Source: Dyadobacter sp. CY261
Lineage (GTDB): Bacteria; Bacteroidota; Bacteroidia; Cytophagales; Spirosomataceae
Reading direction: 5' to 3'
Length of the DNA: 64,000 nucleotides
Assembly: GCF_021440085.1 (NCBI RefSeq)
Contig: NZ_JAKCPW010000020.1
Coordinates: 25,315 to 89,314 of the forward strand
Shown here: positions 8,593-16,743 of the stretch, piece by piece
Position numbering within the stretch: position 1 is the stretch's first letter
Layout of the letters: every line of letters starts with the position of its first letter
The notes under the pieces: generated by a model
Seen by the model: the letters and a program-made list of their open reading frames with translations, nothing else
Database searches by the model: none
What the model was told of the DNA's origin: nothing
Program-made: the position numbers and the translations under genes

Positions 8593-9930
8593 ATGATAAA
8601 GCAAATAGTCGTTTTATTTTTTCTTTCGACCGCGGCAGAGGCGCAAACCGGCCCGGGATTCGAAAAGATATCTACATATTTGAGTTCGCTACCATCCAAT
8701 GATAGCCCCCATGCAGCAAAGCCGGGCCTATCTTACCTTGGAGGAGCCGAGATTCATGCATGGGGAACATCCACGGGAGCGAATATATCACTTAAAGACT
8801 ATTTTAGACCTGCGATTGGATCTTTTCGGGCAAATAGTTTCGATGGAAGTTCCGCTTCAACCGGAAGTGGGGAGTTGCGTTTAGCCTTGCCAGTCTTACG
8901 TTTCCGTGTAAATAAAAAGTTCGAATTCGGTCTTGTGACTCAGGTAAGGGTTTTTGAACGACATAGCAGGCTGAACGATGCTGTTGCGTCTGAGATCGGC
9001 GAGTCAAAAAAAGTACCCCATATTTATCCGATAGAAATCGATGCTAACACAAAAATGTCTATGCATGCCGCTTCTTTTTCGGACCTTGGTCTTACGGCGG
9101 TGTATGACCTTTTGCATAACAACAAAAATGTAATTTTTGCAACGACAACAATACATGGGTACAACAGTCTGGCTTATACCGGCCTTGAGATAAATAACCT
9201 TAAAGGTCGGATCGAACAGAATAGAGATAACGTCAGTTTCTTAACAAGGGCTTCTGGTAGCTTAAAAGCCACATCAGCTGGAAATTTATTTTCGGACTTT
9301 AACGTACCAAATTTTTTCCGGAAGGGAATGTTTAGCCTTGGCGCTGATTTCGGTTTGGTATACGCGATCAAAACCAGTGTCAACTCGCGGATAACATTTG
9401 CAGCTCAGATCAAAAACATAGGAGTTTTGAAATTTAAGACAGATTCAGCATCTGCTGCACGCTACGATATACACATTTCTGAAAAAGAAGGACTTTACTT
9501 CAACAACGACTTAAAAAACTCTGCACTTGGCAAGCTTACCCGAATTTTTGATCAATACCCTAATTTGTTTAGCAGGAAGGCTAACCAACAAGAGATGGCC
9601 CGTATTGCACTTCCAAAGACCGTAGAGTTTGACGTGCAATATCTGGCAGTTCGTGGGGCTTTTGCTGGCATTTCCACTACTATAAATCTAAACGGTGTCA
9701 ATAAAGAACTTGCTAGTCCTTCCGGTACTATGTTGTCGATCGGCTGGATGAGCAGAATGTTCTCCGCGTATATCCCTTTATCGTATTATCAATATGCTTA
9801 TTTTAATGTGGGGATGGGAATACGACATCGGTTTTTCTTCATCAAATCTAACTCGTTCATCACTAGTGCACTTACTCGATCACGATTGTTAGACTTCTCG
9901 ATTGGATTTGCCTATTCTGCTAACTATTAA
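8593..9930 (+). CDS. DUF5723-like outer-membrane beta-barrel protein
   Basis: A 445-residue protein with a short signal peptide (IKQIVVLFFLSTAAEAQ) and amphipathic beta strands throughout. The region PVLRFRVNKKFEFGLVTQVRV and the later GMGIRHRFFF element resemble the Bacteroidota DUF5723 family, which is predicted to be outer-membrane. Only 3 nt separate it from the Wzi-like gene, so the two are probably translated together and may act as a pair in surface export or anchoring (inference). Function is unknown; the DUF call rests on overall pattern and is moderate. Confidence 0.6.
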   Translation: MIKQIVVLFFLSTAAEAQTGPGFEKISTYLSSLPSNDSPHAAKPGLSYLGGAEIHAWGTSTGANISLKDYFRPAIGSFRANSFDGSSASTGSGELRLALPVLRFRVNKKFEFGLVTQVRVFERHSRLNDAVASEIGESKKVPHIYPIEIDANTKMSMHAASFSDLGLTAVYDLLHNNKNVIFATTTIHGYNSLAYTGLEINNLKGRIEQNRDNVSFLTRASGSLKATSAGNLFSDFNVPNFFRKGMFSLGADFGLVYAIKTSVNSRITFAAQIKNIGVLKFKTDSASAARYDIHISEKEGLYFNNDLKNSALGKLTRIFDQYPNLFSRKANQQEMARIALPKTVEFDVQYLAVRGAFAGISTTINLNGVNKELASPSGTMLSIGWMSRMFSAYIPLSYYQYAYFNVGMGIRHRFFFIKSNSFITSALTRSRLLDFSIGFAYSANY

Positions 9931-9963
9931 TCCTTGTGAACTCAGCTACCAAATAATCTCTAT

Positions 9964-10503
9964 ATGAAAATTAAACAATGCTCTCTAAGAGATGTTTTGA
10001 TCTTAGAACCTAGTGTGTTCGGTGATGAACGCGGTCATTTTTATGAATCTTTCAATAAAAATGCTTGGGAATCTCTCGGTCTTCCGACTGACTTCGTTCA
10101 AGATAATCAGTCGTTCTCGAAAAGCGGCGTTATACGCGGATTACACTTTCAACATGCACCATACGCACAAGGAAAGCTGGTCAGAGTGCTTTCGGGCCGG
10201 GTAATTGACGTCGCAGTAGACTTGCGTGAAGAGTCACCTACTTTTGGCCAGTACGAACTATTCGATTTAGATGCCGTCGGTGGCAGGATGGTTTATATAC
10301 CTGCCGGATTCGCTCACGGTTTTGCAGCCATTCAGGATAGCGTTTTTTACTACAAATGTACGGCTCCTTATCACAAAGCCTCAGAAGGTGGAATATTGTG
10401 GAATGATCCGACCTTGAATATTCCTTGGGACGTCAAAAACCCAATCGTTTCGGATAAGGATCAAGTCTTACCAACTTTTGATGAAATAATGAGGATTGCT
10501 TAG
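9964..10503 (+). CDS. rfbC: dTDP-4-dehydrorhamnose 3,5-epimerase
   Basis: The 179-residue protein is a full-length RmlC. Characteristic segments are LEPSVFGDERGHFYESFN, QDNQSFSKSGVIRGLHFQ (with the catalytic histidine), GKLVRVLSGRVIDVAVDLR and IPAGFAHGFA. It converts dTDP-4-keto-6-deoxyglucose to the L-lyxo form, the third step of dTDP-L-rhamnose synthesis. It is AT-rich like the genes before it, whereas rfbB after it looks more GC-rich. It precedes rfbB by 45 nt. Confidence 0.96.
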   Translation: MKIKQCSLRDVLILEPSVFGDERGHFYESFNKNAWESLGLPTDFVQDNQSFSKSGVIRGLHFQHAPYAQGKLVRVLSGRVIDVAVDLREESPTFGQYELFDLDAVGGRMVYIPAGFAHGFAAIQDSVFYYKCTAPYHKASEGGILWNDPTLNIPWDVKNPIVSDKDQVLPTFDEIMRIA

Positions 10504-10548
10504 TAGCAACATTACTTATTGAAGTCATTCTCAACAATTTAATTAACA

Positions 10549-11604
10549 ATGAAGAAAATACTAATCACGGGCGGTGCCGGATTTATCGGCTCACATGTAG
10601 TGCGCCGTTTTGTCACTACTTACCCAACCTATCAGATCTATAACCTCGATGCATTGACCTACGCGGGTAACCTGGAAAATCTGCGCGACATCGAGGATTC
10701 ACCTAACTATCATTTTGTGAAGGGTGATATCGTTGATGCCGCCTTTTTGGACCAGTTGTTCGTTGAGCATACTTTCGATGGGGTGATTCACCTTGCCGCT
10801 GAGTCGCATGTCGATCGCTCCATTTCCGATCCTTTGTCTTTTGTCATGACCAATGTTGTAGGAACGGTAAATCTGCTTAACGCGGCGAAAAAAGTCTGGA
10901 AGGATGATTTGGCCAGCCATTTGTTTTACCATGTATCTACGGACGAGGTTTACGGCGAACTGCACGACCCCTCCGAGTTCTTCCTGGAAAATACGAAGTA
11001 TGACCCTCGGTCGCCGTACAGCGCCTCTAAAGCGTCGTCAGATCACTTTGTGCGTGCTTACCACAACACGTACAAAATGCCTGTGCTGATTTCGAACTGC
11101 TCGAATAACTACGGCCCGAATCACTTCCCGGAAAAGCTGATTCCACTAATGATTCATAACATTTTGAACAACAAGCCTCTGCCTGTATATGGTAAGGGTG
11201 AAAACATTAGGGACTGGCTATTTGTGGAAGATCATGCACGTGCGATCGACACTATTTTCCACCACGGACAAAATGGTGAGACGTACAATATTGGTGGGCA
11301 TAATGAGTGGACAAACATCGACCTCGTTAAACTGCTTTGCAAAACGATGGACGAAAAGCTGGGAAGGTCACCTGGAAGCTCCGAACAACTGATTCAATAC
11401 GTCACCGACCGCGCTGGCCATGATCTTCGATATGCCATTGATGCAACGAAATTGAAAAATGAACTGGGCTGGCTTCCCTCGCTGCAATTCGCGGAAGGGC
11501 TGGAAAAAACGGTAGACTGGTATCTCGCCAATGAAAGCTGGCTTGACAATGTCACGTCCGGAGCATACCAGCATTATTACGAAGAAATGTACGAAGGCAG
11601 ATAA
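10549..11604 (+). CDS. rfbB: dTDP-glucose 4,6-dehydratase
   Basis: The 351-residue protein is a full-length RmlB, an extended short-chain dehydrogenase. The NAD-binding GGAGFIGSHV lies at residues 7-16. Also visible are NLDALTYAGNLENL, HLAAESHVDRSI, the STDEVYGEL segment and the catalytic YSASKASSDH (Y-x3-K). It dehydrates dTDP-glucose to dTDP-4-keto-6-deoxyglucose, the second step of the rhamnose pathway. Neighbours rfbC and rfbA supply the adjoining steps. Confidence 0.97.
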   Translation: MKKILITGGAGFIGSHVVRRFVTTYPTYQIYNLDALTYAGNLENLRDIEDSPNYHFVKGDIVDAAFLDQLFVEHTFDGVIHLAAESHVDRSISDPLSFVMTNVVGTVNLLNAAKKVWKDDLASHLFYHVSTDEVYGELHDPSEFFLENTKYDPRSPYSASKASSDHFVRAYHNTYKMPVLISNCSNNYGPNHFPEKLIPLMIHNILNNKPLPVYGKGENIRDWLFVEDHARAIDTIFHHGQNGETYNIGGHNEWTNIDLVKLLCKTMDEKLGRSPGSSEQLIQYVTDRAGHDLRYAIDATKLKNELGWLPSLQFAEGLEKTVDWYLANESWLDNVTSGAYQHYYEEMYEGR

Positions 11605-11641
11605 CCCCCTCTCTGCATTACTAACCATACGATAACATATT

Positions 11642-12502
11642 ATGAAAGGAATAATTCTTGCCGGCGGCTCAGGTACCCGGTTGCATCCTCTGACGCTCGC
11701 GGTAAGCAAGCAGTTGATGCCAGTCTATGACAAACCGATGATTTATTACCCACTTTCTATCCTGATGCTGGCCGGAATTAGTGAAATACTCATCATTTCT
11801 ACCCCGCACGATCTACCTCATTTCCAGAAACTTCTCGGCGACGGTAGCCGGATCGGGTGCAAATTCAGCTATGCCGTTCAGCCTACGCCCGATGGACTGG
11901 CACAAGCTTTTATCATCGGGGAGGAATTTATTGGAAACGATAAAGTAGCGCTGATCTTAGGTGATAACATTTTTTACGGATCAGGCTTGTCGAAACTTTT
12001 ACAGGCCAATAATAATCCAGAGGGTGGGGTGATATTCGCATACCAGGTTCATGATCCCGAGCGGTATGGAGTCGTTGAATTCGATCCTGATTTCAATGCC
12101 ATCTCGATTGAAGAAAAACCAGTAAGCCCCAAGTCAAATTATGCCGTTCCAGGACTTTACTTTTATGACAATCGAGTTGTTCAAATAGCCAAAAGTATAA
12201 GACCTTCTCCACGAGGCGAGTATGAGATAACTGACGTCAATAAAATTTATCTTGAATCGGGAAATTTAAAGGTGGGCGTATTGGATCGCGGAACCGCTTG
12301 GCTAGATACAGGGACATTTGAATCCCTTATGCAGGCTGGTCAATTTGTGCAGGTCATAGAAGACAGGCAAGGATTAAAAATCGGTTGCATTGAAGAAGTC
12401 GCGTATAGAATGGGTTACATAAGCGCCGACGAGCTTAGTGAAATCGCTACACCACTCATAAAAAGTGGTTACGGCAAATATCTCCTCAGATTACTATCTT
12501 AG
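11642..12502 (+). CDS. rfbA: Glucose-1-phosphate thymidylyltransferase
   Basis: The 286-residue protein is a full-length RmlA. The nucleotidyltransferase signature is LAGGSGTRLHPLTLAVSKQL at the N-terminus, followed by YDKPMIYYPLS, LILGDNIFYGSG and RGTAWLDTGTFESLM. It makes dTDP-glucose from glucose-1-phosphate and dTTP, the first committed step to dTDP-rhamnose, and in this family is usually feedback-inhibited by dTDP-rhamnose. It starts 37 nt after rfbB and is the last gene before a promoter-bearing gap. Confidence 0.97.
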   Translation: MKGIILAGGSGTRLHPLTLAVSKQLMPVYDKPMIYYPLSILMLAGISEILIISTPHDLPHFQKLLGDGSRIGCKFSYAVQPTPDGLAQAFIIGEEFIGNDKVALILGDNIFYGSGLSKLLQANNNPEGGVIFAYQVHDPERYGVVEFDPDFNAISIEEKPVSPKSNYAVPGLYFYDNRVVQIAKSIRPSPRGEYEITDVNKIYLESGNLKVGVLDRGTAWLDTGTFESLMQAGQFVQVIEDRQGLKIGCIEEVAYRMGYISADELSEIATPLIKSGYGKYLLRLLS

Positions 12503-12621
12503 CCTGCGCCCAATTACTTCGAAATAGGATAATAGTGAGGACTTCCAACGTAACTCTATGAATTTTTGAATATAAACTAGTGATTATTTGCCAATTAGAA
12601 CAAAAGGCACATCGTGGTATT

Positions 12622-12651
12622 TTGAATTAACAAAGAAAAGTCTTAAACTTG
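12622..12651 (+). promoter_or_regulatory. Bacteroidota-type promoter upstream of the sugar-phosphate transferase
   Basis: TTG at 12622-12624 is followed by exactly 19 nt and then TAAACTTG at 12644-12651. This differs by one base from the Bacteroidota primary-sigma consensus TTG-N19-TAnnTTTG. Transcription would begin near 12658, about 140 nt before the preferred start codon. It suggests the initiating transferase has its own promoter, apart from the rfbCBA run. Confidence 0.45.
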
Positions 12652-12795
12652 TTTCGCATTAATGCATTCGTCTATTGTGCGAGCCACCGGGGTCGAGATC
12701 TGAAAATTTTCTGAAAACATCTCTAAGAATAGCCCGATAAGCCCATGCTAGCGTTTATATTTATACGAAAGCATTTTACTCAACGTCAAGTATTC

Positions 12796-14163
12796 ATGAA
12801 AAATCACTATCCAGGCATCCTGCCCAAGGTACATTTGTGGTTGGATGTCGCTCTTCTCAACCTTTCCTTTTTGGTAGCCTATCTTATCCGCTTCGATAAC
12901 GTGGCTGGCTTCCTGGAAAATGAGTACGTCAATTTGCTTTTAGTAGCAAACCTCGTTTGGATATTTACGATCCATATCTTTAAGACCTATTTATTTACAC
13001 GACTTTCTTATCACTTCAATACACAGCTAGCTGCGTTTTTGAAAGCAGTAACAGTACATGGTGCTTTGATGACCGCTTTTTTATACTTAACAAAGCAGGG
13101 TGAAGATTACTCGAGGTATCAGTTTTTGATGACGTATGGATTCTTTATTCTTACATCAAGCCTCAGCAGAGGAGCGGCGGTGATTTTTCTGAAAATGTAC
13201 CGCCAGGCTGGCTATAACTACAATCGCTATGCGATTGTAGGAAGAGGAGAATTGGCTCAGCTTATTAGAGAGTTCTATAATGACCGCAAGGAGCTTGGTT
13301 ACCGATACTATGGAATGCTACATTCTCATGGCGACCCAAATGGTATTAATGAAATAGAATCATTGGTAAAAGGCAAGCAACTTGACTATTTGTACTGCTG
13401 CCTTTCCGAAATGACGGACGAACAGGTTCGAGAGGTAATTAAAATGGGTGAACGCCACCGGACGCAAATCCGTCTTGTTCCGGATTTCCGCGGTTTTGTG
13501 ACTAATATGGCTAGCATCGAGTATCATGACATGTACCCGATCATTCAGGTAAATACCAAGCCATTTTCAAGTTTTAACGAACAAACCTTGAAACGTGCGT
13601 TTGACCTCGTGTTCTCTGTTATTGTAATGATTTTAGGTGCACCGATATTCTTTCTTGTTTGGGCGGCGATAAAAATTACGTCGCCTGGTCCAGTGTTCTT
13701 CAAACAACAACGTTCAGGCCGTTGGGGTGAGCTGTTTTACATCTACAAGTTTCGGAGCATGCGTGTAGATGCCGATAAAATGGGTTTGCAGCATTCCAAA
13801 GGTGATGACGATCCTCGCATTACCCCGATCGGAAGAATTTTACGCAAATCACGTCTGGACGAGCTTCCACAGTTTATCAATGTTCTTAAAGGGGAAATGT
13901 CTGTAGTAGGGCCACGTCCATTGTATAAGTATGACGTAGACATGCTAATGGAAGCAGCCCCACACGACTTCCAGCGCCTGCTAACCGTGAAGCCAGGTAT
14001 TACATCGATCGGTCAGATCAATGTGGGTTATGCCGACACGGTGGCTAAGAACGTGGAACGTTTGAAATACGATCTTCAATACCTTAAATCATATAGTGTT
14101 TTTGATGATGTTCAGCTCATTTTCAGAACCGTACAAGTGATGGTGCTTGGACGTGGGCAATAA
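12796..14163 (+). CDS. Undecaprenyl-phosphate glucose phosphotransferase (polyprenyl glycosylphosphotransferase)
   Basis: A WcaJ/WbaP-type initiating enzyme of about 455 residues. Four membrane segments occupy the N-terminal ~130 residues, a nucleotide-binding-like middle domain follows, and the C-terminal bacterial sugar-transferase domain shows RAFDLVFSVIV, FFKQQRSGRWG, YKFRSMR, RKSRLDELPQF and GEMSVVGPRP. It loads the first sugar-1-phosphate onto undecaprenyl phosphate and so starts repeat-unit synthesis. An ATG at 12745 gives 17 extra residues; 12796 is preferred because it places the family-like opening KNHYPGILPKVHLWLDV at the N-terminus. A strong terminator follows at 14197. Confidence 0.92.
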   Translation: MKNHYPGILPKVHLWLDVALLNLSFLVAYLIRFDNVAGFLENEYVNLLLVANLVWIFTIHIFKTYLFTRLSYHFNTQLAAFLKAVTVHGALMTAFLYLTKQGEDYSRYQFLMTYGFFILTSSLSRGAAVIFLKMYRQAGYNYNRYAIVGRGELAQLIREFYNDRKELGYRYYGMLHSHGDPNGINEIESLVKGKQLDYLYCCLSEMTDEQVREVIKMGERHRTQIRLVPDFRGFVTNMASIEYHDMYPIIQVNTKPFSSFNEQTLKRAFDLVFSVIVMILGAPIFFLVWAAIKITSPGPVFFKQQRSGRWGELFYIYKFRSMRVDADKMGLQHSKGDDDPRITPIGRILRKSRLDELPQFINVLKGEMSVVGPRPLYKYDVDMLMEAAPHDFQRLLTVKPGITSIGQINVGYADTVAKNVERLKYDLQYLKSYSVFDDVQLIFRTVQVMVLGRGQ

Positions 14164-14196
14164 TTAGTACTTTAGTATCCAAAAATTAATGCAGTT

Positions 14197-14228
14197 CAAA
14201 TGGCGCTATTGGCGCCATTTGCCTTTTA
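14197..14228 (+). terminator. Rho-independent terminator after the sugar-phosphate transferase
   Basis: A perfect 10-bp stem, CAAATGGCGC (14197-14206) with GCGCCATTTG (14212-14221), closes a 5-nt TATTG loop and is followed by CCTTTTAA. The U tract is short, so termination may be partial. It separates the transferase transcript from rfbD. Confidence 0.65.
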
Positions 14229-14317
14229 ACGCCGTCTCCAAATAATAACGACAAATAACATCCACCCGCTCAGGGCATTTTTAAACTTTGCGGCCCTAGC
14301 ATTTCAAAAAATATTCA

Positions 14318-15181
14318 ATGAAAATAGTTGTTTTAGGTGCATCAGGGCAGTTAGGGAGCTGCCTCAAAAAAGTCTCAGCGGAACGTAGTCTCACCGACAT
14401 TTTATTTCCTTCCGAAGCACAAGCCAATATCCTCGACAAAGACCTTCTCGACAAACTGTTCGCGGAGCAAAAGCCTCAGTATGTAGTCAACTGCGCAGCT
14501 TACACTGCGGTGGACAAAGCGGAGGACGATGTAGATATCTGCCGGAAGGTGAATCGTGATGGCGCAGCTTACATAGCCGAAATCTGCAAAAAGCATCAAG
14601 CGACGCTGGTCCACATCTCTACCGATTTTGTTTTTAAAGGAGATATTCCGAAACTGCTTTCAGAAAACGACACCGCTGCACCTGAAAATATTTACGGGTT
14701 GACCAAACTCGAAGGAGAAGCAGCAATCGCCGAGATATTGCCGGAACATTTCACACTCCGTACGAGCTGGCTGTACTCTGAGTTTGGAAATAATTTTGTC
14801 AAAACAATGTTGCGACTTGGCCGTGAGCGCGAGCAGCTGGGCGTGATTGTGGACCAGGTAGGCTCGCCTACTTATGCGATTGATTTGGCTAATGCCATTT
14901 TAGATATCATCGAATCCGGAAACGAGTCATACGGCATTTATCACTACAGCAACGAGGGCGTCACATCTTGGTATGATTTCGCCAAGGCCATTTTCGACCT
15001 CAGCAAAACCACTGTAAAACTGAATCCAGTTAAAACATCGGAATATGTGACCCGCGCAGTTCGTCCGTCTTATTCGGTGATGGATAAATCAAAGATTAAA
15101 AACACATTTAATATCTCCATCCCTTACTGGCGCGACAGTCTTGCCACTTGCGTGGACAGGCTGCTGGCAGAGGCGTCCTAG
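14318..15181 (+). CDS. rfbD: dTDP-4-dehydrorhamnose reductase
   Basis: The 287-residue protein is a full-length RmlD. It shows the NAD(P)-binding GASGQLGS near the N-terminus, NCAAYTAVDKAEDD, HISTDFVFKGD and the YGLTKLEGE active-site region (Y-x3-K). It reduces dTDP-4-keto-L-rhamnose to dTDP-L-rhamnose, completing the pathway begun by rfbA, rfbB and rfbC. It lies apart from them, after the sugar-phosphate transferase and a terminator. Its 3' end overlaps by 4 nt the 3' end of the broken Wzi-like gene on the other strand. Confidence 0.96.
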   Translation: MKIVVLGASGQLGSCLKKVSAERSLTDILFPSEAQANILDKDLLDKLFAEQKPQYVVNCAAYTAVDKAEDDVDICRKVNRDGAAYIAEICKKHQATLVHISTDFVFKGDIPKLLSENDTAAPENIYGLTKLEGEAAIAEILPEHFTLRTSWLYSEFGNNFVKTMLRLGREREQLGVIVDQVGSPTYAIDLANAILDIIESGNESYGIYHYSNEGVTSWYDFAKAIFDLSKTTVKLNPVKTSEYVTRAVRPSYSVMDKSKIKNTFNISIPYWRDSLATCVDRLLAEAS

Positions 15182-16678
15182 AAACTTAAATCCTTTTTTA
15201 TCGAAAGCATCAAACCGGCCGCATTGTCGAAGAGCTTTCCTTGATCAACTGATAAGGCCGCTTGCAGCGTAGAGCCGCCCAGTAAGCTAGTCTGCTTCGT
15301 TGCAGTGAGCAGACCAGAAAATTGGTATACTTTGACGGGCAATGGTTGATCATACGTTCCCTGATTACTTGAAAAAGAGAGCTTGGTTGTCCAGACAATG
15401 CCTTCCAAGCTTCCTTTCATTCCTACATGGGCAACCCAGACGCGATTATTGTTGGTAAAAAAATCAGCATATCTCGGCCAGTTGTTTTCTGAGGTGGCAG
15501 TGATAAATGGTGTATCAATACCCCTTCCGTAGTAAGACCATCCATCTCGTACCTGGCCATTGTTAAAGTAGTCATCCTTTCCCCGAATTTGATTTCCATC
15601 GATTATCTCGCTTCCTCCCTGGCTCTTTGTATATAGCAACTCGAATGTCAGTTTGTTAATAGAGAAATCGGCATCGCTGGGCTTTTTTAAATTTGAAGGT
15701 CACACCATTTAAACCATCCTTGATATTGTTCAGATAGAACAATGAGCCGTCTTCCACAAGGTTTTGCCGATAAATCAAAATGTTTACATCTTCCAGATCA
15801 ATCTCCAAACCAGCATCCAGGCTTGCCACATGATTGCCGATCCGGTTAGTGCGATCGAAGTATGGCAGGTTGGTTTTCCTGTTCGGTTTAAAGCCTGTAA
15901 CTACATACCAATAACTGCTGAGCCCGGCTGGCATTTGGCCATTTTCTGTAAAATAGGCTGATTTCCCGCCCCATTGAACCGCATGGTTGAAACCTCCATG
16001 CAATTTCACCTTTCCATTCGGCCTGCCCAAACGTAGGTAAAGCGCCTTGTTATGTAATTTCAAATCGCTGGTTACCGGCCTGCCCTTCTCGAAGTAGCCG
16101 TCGGAATAAAACCCCTTGAAGTAAAGGAAACTTTTGAACAGCGGCGTGTAGTTTTCAAATCCGATCTGGATTTTTGGGATTGGAAGCGCATTCCCTGACC
16201 AAGCATAAGCGCCCGCCCCCAGTTCATGATCATTAATGCCGACGTACTGCTTAAATCGGCCGACGGTAAGTTGAATACCCTTGAATGTCACCCCGGCATA
16301 TGCCTGTGGGAGTAAAAATCTACTGTGCTTACTTGCGTTGCCTGCCACTTCCAGCCCAAAAACATACGTCCAGCTAGGTTTGGATTTTGTTTCTTTTGAA
16401 AGCGGCTGCCGGCCAACGACTCCTGTGCGCAAACTTCCCACTTGTCCCGTTGTCGGGACAATACCCCACTGGTTTGCATGAAGCCAGAATGGCGTTCGGG
16501 AGGACGTTGATCCATATGCGGCGATTTCAACCCAGCCATTGGTATGACTAACGGTCGTATCGGTGTCTTGTGCAAAGGCCGGAGTGGTCGCGGAAATTGT
16601 AACTGACCAGGCGGCGACTTTAATTATTTTAGATAAAGCATAGGGGAAAGCATGCGAGCTTTTCTCGAGAGGTTTCAT
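15178..16678 (-). pseudogene. Frameshifted Wzi-like capsule assembly protein (paralogue of 7012-8589)
   Basis: Two minus-strand frames (15656-16678 and 15178-15639) together encode one Wzi-like outer-membrane protein of about 500 residues. The N-terminal part has a signal peptide ending TPAFAQ and then RTPFWLHANQWG, equivalent to LPFWMRANNFG in the intact paralogue. The upstream frame ends in a run-on after TFKFKK. Skipping one base of the T6 run at 15683-15688 restores PSDADFSINKLTFELLYTKS, which aligns with the paralogue. The C-terminal part then runs intact to DLSF. Either the gene is inactivated by a +1 insertion or the homopolymer was miscalled. It is the last gene of the minus-strand rhamnosidase operon. 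Confidence 0.75.
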
Positions 16679-16743
16679 TAATAAGTACGATAAACGTTGA
16701 GTGAGGATTCACATACCTAATGTAGTATATAAATCCCTCTATT

